A stretch of 64,000 bases of DNA, taken from contig NZ_ASXG01000040.1 in NCBI RefSeq assembly GCF_000411975.1, positions 43,859-107,858 of the forward strand, written 5' to 3'. The notes under the pieces were generated by a model that saw only the letters and a list, made by a program, of their open reading frames with translations, did not search any database and had not been told where the DNA came from. A program made the translations under genes and the position numbers. Position 1 is the stretch's first letter. Every line of letters begins with the position of its first letter. This document shows positions 27,036 to 35,537 of this stretch, piece after piece. This DNA comes from Amycolatopsis orientalis DSM 43388 (lineage in GTDB: Bacteria; Actinomycetota; Actinomycetes; Mycobacteriales; Pseudonocardiaceae).

Positions 27036-28049
27036 ATGTCGATGTCCACATCCCTGCCGAAGACGTCCCCGCCCGAGCCGGATTTCCGTCCCGGGCTGCC
27101 CGCGGTGCTGCGGGCCGAGCCGGCCGGCGACCCGGCGGGCTGGGCGAGCACGCACCGGGAGCCGGTGCGAAGACTCGTCGCCGAATACGGCGCGGTGCTC
27201 GTCCGCGGTCTCGGGCTCGCCGAACGGGCCGAGGTCGAGGCCGTGTTCGGAAGGCTGACCGACCTGCTGATCACCGAGCGGGAGGCCTTCGCGCCGCGGA
27301 CGGCCTACCCCGGCGGAGTGCATTCCTCGACGGAATGGCCGCCGAACCAGCCGATGTGCATGCACCACGAGCTCAGCTACACCCTCGAATTCCCCGGCCT
27401 GCTGCTCTTCGCCTGCGTCCGCCCGCCGGACTCCGGCGGCGTCACCGGCGTCAGCGATTCCGCCGCCGTGCTGGCCTCGCTGCCCGCCGGCCTGCGCGCG
27501 CGGTTCGAACGCGACGGCTGGCTGCTCACCCGCAGCTTCAACGACGAGATCGGGGCTTCGGTCGCCGAAGCGTTCGGCACCGACGACCGATCGGCGATCG
27601 AGGCGTACTGCCGCGTCAACCGGATCGAGTTCGCCTGGCAGCCCGACGGCGGCCTGCGCACCCGGCAGCGCCGCCGGGCGATCGTCGGGCATCCGGTCAC
27701 CGGGCAGCCCTGCTGGTTCAACCAGATCGCGTTCCTCAACGAGTGGACGATGGCCCCCGAGGTGCGCGAATACCTGGTCGACGTCTACGGGGCCGACGGG
27801 CTTCCGTTCACCACGCGTTTCGGCAACGGCGACCCGATCGGCGAGGACGTCGTGCACTTGCTCAACGAGATCTACGAGGAGCACACCGTGCGCGAACCGT
27901 GGCAGGCCGGAGACCTGCTGCTGGTCGACAACGTCCGCACCGCGCACAGCCGGGACGCCTACGAAGGCCCGCGCGAGGTGCTCGTCGGCTTGGCCGACCC
28001 GGTGCGGCTTTCCGACTGCTCGCTCGCTTCCGAGGGGGAAATCCAGTGA
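27036..28049 (+). CDS. Fe(II)/2-oxoglutarate dioxygenase, TauD/SyrP-like
   Basis: A 337-residue clavaminate-synthase-like oxygenase. The iron triad is an HxE variant: H110, E112 (in MHHELSY) and H304 (in RTAHSRD), with 2-oxoglutarate-binding R313 in GPREVLV. HxE in place of HxD is known in AsnO/VioC-type amino acid hydroxylases, and the flanking FPGLLLFACVRPPDSGG resembles SyrP, which hydroxylates a carrier-bound amino acid. The start was moved to ATG 27036, which has a GAAAGGA site; a GTG at 26997 is possible. Its stop overlaps the sbnB start. It probably hydroxylates free or carrier-bound diaminopropionate; that is inference from context. Confidence 0.82.
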   Translation: MSMSTSLPKTSPPEPDFRPGLPAVLRAEPAGDPAGWASTHREPVRRLVAEYGAVLVRGLGLAERAEVEAVFGRLTDLLITEREAFAPRTAYPGGVHSSTEWPPNQPMCMHHELSYTLEFPGLLLFACVRPPDSGGVTGVSDSAAVLASLPAGLRARFERDGWLLTRSFNDEIGASVAEAFGTDDRSAIEAYCRVNRIEFAWQPDGGLRTRQRRRAIVGHPVTGQPCWFNQIAFLNEWTMAPEVREYLVDVYGADGLPFTTRFGNGDPIGEDVVHLLNEIYEEHTVREPWQAGDLLLVDNVRTAHSRDAYEGPREVLVGLADPVRLSDCSLASEGEIQ

Positions 28050-29113
28050 CCACGCAAGCTTCCGCCGCCGAATCCGCGTCCGCCGAACCGGCGGCCGCCC
28101 CGCCGTTCGCGGTGATCTCCGGCGCGCAGGTGCAGCAGGCGCTGTCCGGGCGCGAACGCGAGATCGTCGACCTCGTCGAAACCGCCTACCGAGTGCACGG
28201 CTCCGGCGATTCGGTCAACCCGCCCTCCTATTTCCTGCGCTTCCCCGACCGTCCGGCCGACCGGATCATCGCCCTGCCCGCCTCCCTCGGCGGGAAGACG
28301 AACGTCGCGGGACTGAAGTGGATCTCCAGCTTCCCGGGCAACGTCGCCGCCGGGATCCCGAGGGCGTCGGCGGTGCTGATCCTGAACGACCTCGCCACTG
28401 GATATCCCTTCGCCTGCCTGGAAAGCTCCATCATCAGCGCGACCCGGACGGCCGCGTCCGCCGCGCTCGCCGCCGACTGGCTCAGCCGGACCCGGGAGCG
28501 GCCGCGGCGCGCCGGGTTCTTCGGCGTCGGCCTGATCGCCCGCTACATCCACGCTTTCCTCGCCGGGACCGGATGGGAATTCGACAAGATCAACGTGCAC
28601 GACGTGCGCCCGGACAGCGCCGCCGGGTTCCGCGGGTATCTGGAGCAATCCGGATTCCGCGGCGAAATCAGCGTGCACGAGACCGCCGAGGGCCTGATCC
28701 GCGACAGCGATCTGGTGGTCTTCGCGACGATCGCCGGCGAACCGCACGTGCACGATCCCTCGTGGTTCTCGCACAATCCACTGGTACTGCACGTGTCCTT
28801 GCGCGATCTGGCACCGGAAGTCCTGCTGGCATCGGCGAACATCGTCGACGACGTGGACCACTGCCTCAAGGCCGACACCTCGCCGCATCTCGTCGAACAG
28901 CGCACCGGCAACCGGGATTTCCTGCTCGGCACGCTGGCCGACGTGCTGTCCGGCCGGGTGCACCCGCCCGCCGGCCAGCCGTTGATCTTCTCCCCGTTCG
29001 GGCTCGGCGTCCTCGACCTCGCGGTCGGGGCGTTCGTCCACGAGAGAGTGGCCGACGCCGGCGGACTGCACGTCATCGAGGACTTCTTCCACGAACTGCG
29101 CCGGTATGGCTGA
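28046..29113 (+). CDS. sbnB: 2,3-diaminopropionate biosynthesis protein SbnB
   Basis: A 355-residue member of the ornithine cyclodeaminase/mu-crystallin family. It shows the family opening (SYFLRFPDRPADRIIALPASLG), KWISSFPGN, an NAD-binding GFFGVGLIARYIHAFL and the C-terminal FSPFGLGVLDLAVG. SbnB oxidises N-(1-amino-1-carboxyl-2-ethyl)-glutamate to release L-2,3-diaminopropionate, 2-oxoglutarate and NADH. The adjacent SbnA-type gene fixes this assignment over ornithine cyclodeaminase. It starts at GTG 28046, overlapping the dioxygenase stop. Confidence 0.88.
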   Translation: MTTQASAAESASAEPAAAPPFAVISGAQVQQALSGREREIVDLVETAYRVHGSGDSVNPPSYFLRFPDRPADRIIALPASLGGKTNVAGLKWISSFPGNVAAGIPRASAVLILNDLATGYPFACLESSIISATRTAASAALAADWLSRTRERPRRAGFFGVGLIARYIHAFLAGTGWEFDKINVHDVRPDSAAGFRGYLEQSGFRGEISVHETAEGLIRDSDLVVFATIAGEPHVHDPSWFSHNPLVLHVSLRDLAPEVLLASANIVDDVDHCLKADTSPHLVEQRTGNRDFLLGTLADVLSGRVHPPAGQPLIFSPFGLGVLDLAVGAFVHERVADAGGLHVIEDFFHELRRYG

Positions 29114-29154
29114 GCGCCGTCCGCCACTGAGCTTTGCCTGACGAGGAGAAAACC

Positions 29155-30129
29155 GTGCCAGTCATCACCGTTCCCGAAGCTTTCAACGAGGAGGCGCTGT
29201 ATGTCGACCTCCGCTGGAGTTTCGGCTATTCGCTCTACCTGAAATGCGAGGGATTCAACTTCGCCGGCTCCATCAAGCTGAAAGCCGCGACGGAAATGGT
29301 CGACGCGGCCGAACGCGACGGCCTGCTGCGGCCGGGTTCGATCATCGTCGAGTCGTCGTCGGGCAACCTCGGCGTCGCGCTGAGCATGATCGCGGCCAGC
29401 CGCGGGTACAAGTTCCTGTGCGTCACCGATTCCCGCTGCAACCTGGCGACGCGCCGGGCCATCGAGGCGCTCGGCAACGAGGTGCACATCATCACCGAAC
29501 CCACCCCCGAGGGCGGTTTCCTCGGGGCGCGCATCGACCACGTGCGCGCGCTGTGCGCCTCCGACGACCGCTACGTGTGGCTCAACCAGTACGCCAACCC
29601 GGACAACTGGGGAGCGCATTTCCACCGCACCGGACCGGAAATCGCCGCCGCGTTCCCGGATCTCGACGTGCTGTTCGTCGGCGCGGGCACCACTGGCACC
29701 CTGATGGGCTGCGCGCGGTTCTTCCGGCAGTGGCGCCGGCCGGTCCGGATCGTCGCGATCGACAGCGTCGGCTCGGTGACCTTCGGCGGCCCGGCCGGCA
29801 GGCGGATGCTGCCCGGGCTGGGCACGAGCGTGCGCCCGGCGATCCTCGACGAGTCCTGTGTGGACGACGTGGTTCTGGTGGAGGAACCGGATTCGGTCCG
29901 GGCGTGCCACCGGCTGGCGCGCAACGGATTCCTGTTCGGCGGTTCGACCGGCACGGTGGTCAGCGGGGCCACCAGGTGGCTGTCCGAACACGACGCGCAC
30001 CGCCTGACCGCGGTGGCCATCGCCCCGGACCTCGGCGAGCGCTACCTCGACACGATCTACCAGACCAACTGGCTGCAGGGCATCTACGGCGAGGACGTGC
30101 TTTCGCCGCGGACCCGGCAGTCGGTCTGA
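29155..30129 (+). CDS. sbnA: 2,3-diaminopropionate biosynthesis protein SbnA (cysteine synthase family)
   Basis: A 324-residue PLP enzyme of the beta-replacement family. PLP lysine is K41 in NFAGSIKLKAA, the phosphate-binding loop is GAGTTGTLMG, and SSSGNLGVALSMIAASRGY is the substrate loop. SbnA joins O-phosphoserine and glutamate to give the intermediate that SbnB oxidises. The GTG at 29155 with GAGGAG six bases upstream is preferred to a TTG at 29134. It ends the five-gene cluster, and a strong hairpin follows at 30141. Confidence 0.88.
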   Translation: MPVITVPEAFNEEALYVDLRWSFGYSLYLKCEGFNFAGSIKLKAATEMVDAAERDGLLRPGSIIVESSSGNLGVALSMIAASRGYKFLCVTDSRCNLATRRAIEALGNEVHIITEPTPEGGFLGARIDHVRALCASDDRYVWLNQYANPDNWGAHFHRTGPEIAAAFPDLDVLFVGAGTTGTLMGCARFFRQWRRPVRIVAIDSVGSVTFGGPAGRRMLPGLGTSVRPAILDESCVDDVVLVEEPDSVRACHRLARNGFLFGGSTGTVVSGATRWLSEHDAHRLTAVAIAPDLGERYLDTIYQTNWLQGIYGEDVLSPRTRQSV

Positions 30130-30140
30130 TCCGCGCGGGC

Positions 30141-30166
30141 GGCGCACCGGCATTCCCCGGTGCGCC
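30141..30166. terminator. Perfect hairpin between convergent sbnA and L,D-transpeptidase genes
   Basis: GGCGCACCGG (30141-30150) and CCGGTGCGCC (30157-30166) form a 10-bp perfect stem with a six-base loop. There is no T-run, but the position, 11 bases after one stop and 12 before the other, suggests a bidirectional terminator. Confidence 0.7.
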
Positions 30167-30177
30167 GTTCGGCGGGG

Positions 30178-31365
30178 TCAGTCCTTCTTCTGCCATTCCT
30201 CCCAGCTGAAGCGCCAGTCGGTCCAGCCGTCGCCGGGTTTGACGTCCACTCCGGTGTCGGTCACGACCACGACGTCTCCGCGATGGGAGTTCTCGTAGAA
30301 CCACTTCGCGTTCTCGACGCTCACGTTGAGGCAGCCGTGCGAGGTGTTGGTGCGGCCCTGCTGCCGGACCGACCACGGCGCGGAGTGCAGGAACTGGCCC
30401 GAATTGGTGAGCCGCAGCGCGTACTTCACCGTGGTGCGGTAGCCGCCCGGCGAGTCGGTGGGCACCCCGTACGTGCTGGAGTCCATCGTGTACGGCGACT
30501 GCACGGTCATGATCAGCATGGTGCCGGACACGCTGCGCGCCGACGGCTTGCCGAGGCTGACCGGGGACGTCAGGACGAGCTGGCCGTCCTTGTACGTCCG
30601 CATCTGCTTTTCGTGGTCGGACACCTTCGAGATGATCGACGGACCGGTCTTGAAAGTGATCTTCCGGTCGGCCTTGCCGAACACCCCGTTGCCGAGCGCG
30701 CGGCCGGCGATCTTGATGTCGAGCGTGATCGTGGAGTAGGCGGGCCAGTATTCCTTGGTGCGGTAGTGCACCTCGTCGTCGCCGAACCAGCGCCAGGCCC
30801 CGGTGGCGGGCTTGTCGGAGGTGACGGTGAGCATCTTCTCGGCCGCGGCCTTGTCCGCGACCGGCGCGGAGAACTTGACCGTGATCGGCATGCCGACGCC
30901 GGTGGTCTCGCCGTCGAGCGGGATCACCGAGGGGTACGCCTGTGCCTTCGCGGTCGCGGTGGTGAAGGTGCTCGTGCGGGTCACCGGGTTGCCGTCCGCG
31001 CCGACCGAGCGCGCGGTGAGCGTGTACTTCGTGCGGTAGTCCAGGGGCTTGCTGCTGGTCCAGCGCTGCTTCGCGGCATCCATCTCGCCGGGGACCGCCG
31101 TGCCGTCCGCCGCCGCGAGCGTGACCTCGCTCAGCGTGCCGCCTCCGGCCGCCGCGGTGACGGGTTCACCGGGCGCAACGTCGTTCGAGCCGTCTTTCGG
31201 CCCGAGGTCGAGGGTCGCGGGCGCCGGGGCGGCGCTGGTCTTCTGATCGCTGCCGGGCGCGGGGCCGGGGTCCGGAGCCGCCGTGCAGGCCGCCGTCAGT
31301 GCCAGCCCGGCGAGGATCCCCGCGATGATCTGCGTTCTTCTCCCCAGCACCTGATCTGCCCCCAT
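30178..31365 (-). CDS. L,D-transpeptidase lipoprotein with Ig-like domains
   Basis: A 395-residue cell-wall enzyme that makes 3-3 peptidoglycan crosslinks outside the membrane. The N-terminus has a signal peptide ending in a lipobox (LALTAAC), so it is predicted to be a lipoprotein. Two Ig-like domains (about 55-245) precede the YkuD catalytic domain, whose motif SHGCLNV has nucleophile C345 with the conserved HGC-x-N pattern. The layout is that of mycobacterial LdtMt2 and its relatives. A short tryptophan-rich tail (GWTDWRFSWEEW) matches the C-terminal cap of that group. It is transcribed alone and converges with the diaminopropionate cluster. Confidence 0.92.
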   Translation of the reverse strand: MGADQVLGRRTQIIAGILAGLALTAACTAAPDPGPAPGSDQKTSAAPAPATLDLGPKDGSNDVAPGEPVTAAAGGGTLSEVTLAAADGTAVPGEMDAAKQRWTSSKPLDYRTKYTLTARSVGADGNPVTRTSTFTTATAKAQAYPSVIPLDGETTGVGMPITVKFSAPVADKAAAEKMLTVTSDKPATGAWRWFGDDEVHYRTKEYWPAYSTITLDIKIAGRALGNGVFGKADRKITFKTGPSIISKVSDHEKQMRTYKDGQLVLTSPVSLGKPSARSVSGTMLIMTVQSPYTMDSSTYGVPTDSPGGYRTTVKYALRLTNSGQFLHSAPWSVRQQGRTNTSHGCLNVSVENAKWFYENSHRGDVVVVTDTGVDVKPGDGWTDWRFSWEEWQKKD

Positions 31366-31373
31366 TCACCGTA

Positions 31374-31562
31374 CTACCGGACATAGTAGTCATACCGGTC
31401 AGGCGCGAAGCCAGGGCAGGAATCGCCGTCCGCGAGAAGCCCGGTCACGGCGGTGCCGCGCCCGCGGCTGAGGCACCGCTCGTGTCCGGGCCCGAACACC
31501 GTCGCCACCGCACCGGCGGCGGTGCCCGCAATCCTCAACGCAGCAACCACCGTCCGCCGCAA
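31374..31562 (-). CDS. Possible small secreted peptide (uncertain)
   Basis: A 62-codon frame from TTG 31562 with high GC at third positions. It begins with two arginines and a hydrophobic stretch (VVAALRIAGTAAGAVATVF) and has two cysteines 17 residues apart (HERCLSRG...DSCPGF). It could be a small exported, disulfide-bonded peptide, but there is no ATG/GTG start, and no family is recognised. It lies 8 bases upstream of the L,D-transpeptidase ATG. The rest of 31366-31716 holds nothing I can support. Confidence 0.25.
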   Translation of the reverse strand: MRRTVVAALRIAGTAAGAVATVFGPGHERCLSRGRGTAVTGLLADGDSCPGFAPDRYDYYVR

Positions 31563-31716
31563 CCGACCGTCGCGGCGACGATCACGAACGCTTCCGCAGC
31601 CCGCGCCGCGACGCTTCCCGCGCCCGGACGCCGACCGAGCGAAATACAGCAGCGCCCTTCGGGGTCGCCGACGTCGGCGGGGAGGTTCCGCATCGCAGCC
31701 AGGTCGGCGGTTCCGT

Positions 31717-32664
31717 TCAGCCCCGTCCGGTGTACCGGTACGTCGGCCCGTGCGACCGCTCGCAATGCTCCGCCCGGTCCTCGTCCACGTGATCCACCTG
31801 CAGCGTCGTGTGGTCGAGCTGGTGCCGGGACCGCATGATCTCCTCGATCCCGGCGCGCACCGCGTGGCAGTCGGCGGCGGGCCGCACCAGCACGTGCGCG
31901 GACAGCGCGGGCTCGCCCGAGGTGATCTGCCAGATGTGCAGGTCGTGCACCTGCACCACCTCCGGCACCGACGCCACCTGCTCCCCGACCGCCTCGGGGT
32001 CGATCCCCGCGGGCGCGGCCTCCAGGAAGATCCGGCCCGACTCGCGGACCAGCCCCCAGCCCGCCTTCGCCATCAGCGCGGCGACCACCAGCGCGGCGAT
32101 CGCGTCGGCGCGCGCGAACCCGGTCCACCACACGATCGCGCCGGCCGCCGCGGTCGCGATGAACGCGTAGAGGTCGTTGAGGATGTGCTGGAACGCACCC
32201 TCGACGTTGAGGCTCGACCGGTTCGCCCGGCTGATGCACCAGCTCGCCGCGACGTTCACGGCGATCCCGACCAGGGCCGTCGCCAGCACCAGCGCGCCCT
32301 GGACTTCCGGCGGCGCGATCAGCCGGGTCACCGCCTCGTACAGGAACCACGCGGTCAGCAGCAGCAAGGTGATCCCGTTGGCCTGCGCGGACAGGATTTC
32401 CGCGCGCTTGAGCCCGTAGGTGAACCCGCCTTTCGCCGGGCGCGCCGCCAGCCGGATCGCGACCAGGGCGAGCACGATCGACGCGGCGTCGGTCAGCATG
32501 TGGCCCGCGTCGGTGATCAGCGCGAGCGACCCGGCGAGCACGCCGACGACCAGCTCGACGGCCATGAACCCGACGATCAGCACCAGCGCCCGCACCAGCC
32601 ACGCGCGGTCCGCGCCCGCGGCGACCCCGTGGCCGTGGCCGTGCCCTGTGTTGTGCTCGCTCAC
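31717..32664 (-). CDS. Cation diffusion facilitator (CzcD/ZitB-type zinc exporter)
   Basis: A 315-residue membrane transporter exporting Zn2+ or related divalent cations in exchange for protons. The N-terminus has a histidine-rich stretch (HNTGHGHGHG). Six helices follow, with metal-site residues in ALITDAGHMLTDAASI (helix 2) and FQHILNDLYAFIA (helix 5), both of the D-x3/H-x3-D type. The C-terminal cytoplasmic domain contains VHDLHIWQITSGEPALSAHV, typical of CDF proteins. GTG 32664 is preferred; an in-frame ATG slightly upstream sits in a TATATG that looks like part of a promoter. Confidence 0.92.
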   Translation of the reverse strand: MSEHNTGHGHGHGVAAGADRAWLVRALVLIVGFMAVELVVGVLAGSLALITDAGHMLTDAASIVLALVAIRLAARPAKGGFTYGLKRAEILSAQANGITLLLLTAWFLYEAVTRLIAPPEVQGALVLATALVGIAVNVAASWCISRANRSSLNVEGAFQHILNDLYAFIATAAAGAIVWWTGFARADAIAALVVAALMAKAGWGLVRESGRIFLEAAPAGIDPEAVGEQVASVPEVVQVHDLHIWQITSGEPALSAHVLVRPAADCHAVRAGIEEIMRSRHQLDHTTLQVDHVDEDRAEHCERSHGPTYRYTGRG

Positions 32665-32761
32665 CCCGCACCGTCCTGACATATAGTGAAACGTGCATGG
32701 ATTGTCGCGCACCCCCGGCGCGCACGTCCACCCGGCCTCACCCGCGCCGGTCAGGCTCGGG

Positions 32762-33502
32762 TCAGTACGCGGTCAGCCCGCCGTCCACGACCAGTTCGGT
32801 TCCGGTGACGAACGAGGATTCGTCGCTGGCCAGGAACAGCATCGCCCGCGCGACCTCGGCGGGGCTGCCCGCGCGGCGCATCGGCGTGCGGGCGATGTCG
32901 GGCTGCTGGTCGCCTTGCTCGTCGAGCAGGTCCTGGATCATCGGCGTCGCGATCACGCCCGGGTGCACCGAATTGACCCGGACCCCGCGCTCCGCGTATT
33001 CGACGGCGGCGGTCTTGGTCAGGAGCCGCACGGCTCCCTTGGACGCCTGGTACGCGGCCGCCGCGCCGCTGCCGACCAGTCCCAGCACCGAGGAGGTGTT
33101 GACGACCGAACCGTTGCCGGAGGCGCGCAGCAGCGGCATCGCGGTCTTCATCCCGAGCCAGGTCCCGGTCTGGTTCACCGCGATCACCCGGTCCCAGGCT
33201 TCCGGCGAGGTCTCCTCGACACCGGGCCAGTCCACGATTCCCGCGACATTGACCAGGACCTCGAGGCGGCCGAACCGCTGCCGGGTCCGTTCGACGGTTT
33301 CGTGCCAGTTTTCCGGCGAGGACACGTCCAAAACGTCGGCCAGCACGTCGGTCTCCAGCCGGGCCGCGAGTTTCTCCACTGCCTCCCGGTCGACGTCGGT
33401 GACGACCAGGCTGGCCCCTTCGCGGGCGAACAACTCCGCGGTCGCTTGTCCGATGCCGCCGGTCGCTCCGGTGAGCAGTACGACTTTTCCGTTGAGCCGC
33501 AT
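32762..33502 (-). CDS. Short-chain dehydrogenase/reductase (1)
   Basis: A 246-residue NAD(P)-dependent SDR. The cofactor motif TGATGGIG is at residues 11-18, an acidic residue after VVTDVD suggests NAD preference, NVAG is present, the catalytic tyrosine and lysine are in YQASK, and the C-terminal block ends FVTGTELVVDGGLTAY. The start ATG 33502 has an AGGAAAGG site. It is 26 bases downstream of a second SDR on the same strand, and both are probably controlled by the divergent XRE regulator at 34345. Confidence 0.9.
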   Translation of the reverse strand: MRLNGKVVLLTGATGGIGQATAELFAREGASLVVTDVDREAVEKLAARLETDVLADVLDVSSPENWHETVERTRQRFGRLEVLVNVAGIVDWPGVEETSPEAWDRVIAVNQTGTWLGMKTAMPLLRASGNGSVVNTSSVLGLVGSGAAAAYQASKGAVRLLTKTAAVEYAERGVRVNSVHPGVIATPMIQDLLDEQGDQQPDIARTPMRRAGSPAEVARAMLFLASDESSFVTGTELVVDGGLTAY

Positions 33503-33528
33503 GGGATATTCCTTTCCTGGGAGAGAAC

Positions 33529-34266
33529 TCAAGCCGCGGTGTAACCGCCGTCGGCGGCGAGCACCGCGCCGGTGACGAACGCGGACCGCGGCGAGGCCAG
33601 GAAGCCGATCACCTCGGCGATCTCTTCCGGCTGCGCGACCCGGCCGAGTGGATGGACGTCGCCGAAGGACCGCAGGTACTCGCGGCTGTCGGCGCGGAAA
33701 GTGTCGAGCAGGTCGGTTTCGATCACGCCCGGCGCGACCACATTCGCGCGAATTCCGTGCGGCCCGCCTTCCAGCGCGAGCACCTTCGTCAATTGCGCCA
33801 AGGCTCCTTTGGAAGCGCTGTACGCCGCTGCTTCGGCCATTCCCACTGTGCTGGCGAACGAGCCGACCGTGACGATCGCTCCCCCGCCGTTGTCGCGCAT
33901 CACCCGAAATGCTTCTCGCGCATGCAGAAACGCGCCGCGGGCGTTGATCGACATCAGCTCGTCCCAGTCCGCCGCGGTCGTTTCGGTGACCGGTTTGTTC
34001 ACCGAACGACCCGCGTTGGCGACCAGAATGTCGAGCCCGCCGAACCGCTCGACCGCCGCGGCCGCCGACCGCACCGCGACGTCCTCTTCGGACACATCGC
34101 CGACCAGCACCGCCACGTTTTCGCCGGCGAGTCGTTCCACCTCGGGCCGGATGTCCGTGGCCAGCACGCGTGCTCCGTGCTCGCGCAGCCAGGCGACCGT
34201 CGCCGCGCCCACCCCGCGCGCGGCACCCGTGACCAGGGCGACCTTTCCCGTCAGTTCCTTCGTCAT
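33529..34266 (-). CDS. Short-chain dehydrogenase/reductase (2)
   Basis: A 245-residue SDR with cofactor motif TGAARGVG, NAG in LVANAGRSV, catalytic YSASK and the terminal FVTGAVLAADGGYTAA. The aspartate in LATDIRPE suggests NAD use. ATG 34266 is used; a longer frame upstream overlaps the divergent regulator's promoter. It is the first gene of a two-gene operon. Substrates of both SDRs are unknown. Confidence 0.9.
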   Translation of the reverse strand: MTKELTGKVALVTGAARGVGAATVAWLREHGARVLATDIRPEVERLAGENVAVLVGDVSEEDVAVRSAAAAVERFGGLDILVANAGRSVNKPVTETTAADWDELMSINARGAFLHAREAFRVMRDNGGGAIVTVGSFASTVGMAEAAAYSASKGALAQLTKVLALEGGPHGIRANVVAPGVIETDLLDTFRADSREYLRSFGDVHPLGRVAQPEEIAEVIGFLASPRSAFVTGAVLAADGGYTAA

Positions 34267-34344
34267 GCCGACCAGTCTCAGCGGCAACGGACCTCGGTGA
34301 CAGGACGTGCCACACCCACCCAACCGCCGTTTACCCTGATTCGC

Positions 34345-35157
34345 ATGGGCAGTACGGAACTGGGCGATTTTCTCCGGGCACGCCGCGCGCAACGCTCCCC
34401 GGACGACGCCGCCGTGCACTACTCCGGCAGGCGCAAGGTCGCGGGACTGCGTCGCGAGGAAGTCGCCGTGCTCGCCGGAGTGAACGTCGACTACTACGCG
34501 CGCCTGGAACAGGGCCGCGAAACCCGCCCGTCACCGCAGGTTCTCGACGCCCTCAGCCGCGCTCTCGGCCTGGATCCCGACGCTCGCGACCACCTGTACC
34601 GCCTGGCTGGCGCCGCTCCGCCGGACCTGCCGTCCGCCGTTTCGCAGCGCGTGAGCCCGGAACTGCGTCAGCTCATGGACAGTTATCCGCACGCGCCCGC
34701 GTTCGTGCTCAACCGCGTCCTCGATCTCCTGGCTGCGAACGCCCTCGCCGACGCGTTGTTCTCCCCGTTCCGCAGCGCCGACAACCTTGCGCGAATGACA
34801 TTTCTCGACCCAGCCGGGCGGGAATTCTTCGCCCGCTGGGAGTGGACCGCGCAGGCCACCGTGGCAAATCTGCGCTCGACGGCGGGAGATCCGGCCCTGC
34901 CGCGCTTGACAGCGGAACTCAGCGCGGGCAGCGAGGAGTTCCGGAAGCTGTGGGAAAACCATCAGGTACGCGGGAAAACCCGCGAGCCCAAACATTTCGT
35001 GCATCCGGCGGTCGGGCCGTTGACACTGACCTATCAGGCCTTCGACGTCCGCGGCGCGCCTGGGCAGCAGTTGATCGTCTATCAGGCTGAACCGGGCAGC
35101 CCCAGCGCCGATGCGCTGTCGTTGCTGCGGAGCGTTCCGTTGCGGGTCAACGAGTAA
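34345..35157 (+). CDS. XRE-family regulator with MmyB-like ligand domain
   Basis: A 270-residue transcription factor. The N-terminal helix-turn-helix (LRREEVAVLAGVNVDYYARLEQG) is followed by a PAS-like MmyB ligand-binding domain (about 105-265) with FVLNRVLDLLAANALADALF and FDVRGAPGQQLIVYQAEPGS. In actinomycetes such genes very often sit divergent to an SDR and regulate it, as here: 78 bases separate it from the SDR start, with room for shared operators. Confidence 0.92.
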   Translation: MGSTELGDFLRARRAQRSPDDAAVHYSGRRKVAGLRREEVAVLAGVNVDYYARLEQGRETRPSPQVLDALSRALGLDPDARDHLYRLAGAAPPDLPSAVSQRVSPELRQLMDSYPHAPAFVLNRVLDLLAANALADALFSPFRSADNLARMTFLDPAGREFFARWEWTAQATVANLRSTAGDPALPRLTAELSAGSEEFRKLWENHQVRGKTREPKHFVHPAVGPLTLTYQAFDVRGAPGQQLIVYQAEPGSPSADALSLLRSVPLRVNE

Positions 35158-35537
35158 GGCGCTCGGCAAGCGCGGCCAGACTTCGCGGCGTTTCCTCGCC
35201 TGGTCCGAGTATTTCCGGCTAGGCCCGCGAAACACCCCGCCAGCCACCTCGCTACCGCAACCGGCGCGGCGAGGTCTGCCGCACGAACCGGCCATCCGCG
35301 GAGCAGGACCTCCGCCAGCGCGGAACGTCGCGCCCAGGCACCCGCCGCCCGCGGCAGGGCGTGCGGCGCGAACCGGTCCGGGTTCCCACATTGCGGGCCC
35401 GTCCGCCCCGCACGCCGGCCGCCGGGCCGCGCGTGCGGTGCCCGAGCGCACTTTCGCGCGCGCGTGCACCGGCGGCCTCCGGCCGGGTCGCGTCGCCCGG
35501 GGGAAAGCGACGCGAGCCCGGCCGTGGCCTCGGCGGG
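35158..35537. other. Intergenic region without a recognised gene
   Basis: 380 very GC-rich bases between the XRE regulator stop and the end of the Rpf-like gene. Open frames are shadows of composition. I see no RNA gene, repeat or terminator with a T-run. Confidence 0.5.

Noticed and set aside
28046..29113. Ornithine cyclodeaminase
   Set aside because: The family is shared, but the neighbouring SbnA-type gene and the adenylation-domain context favour SbnB.
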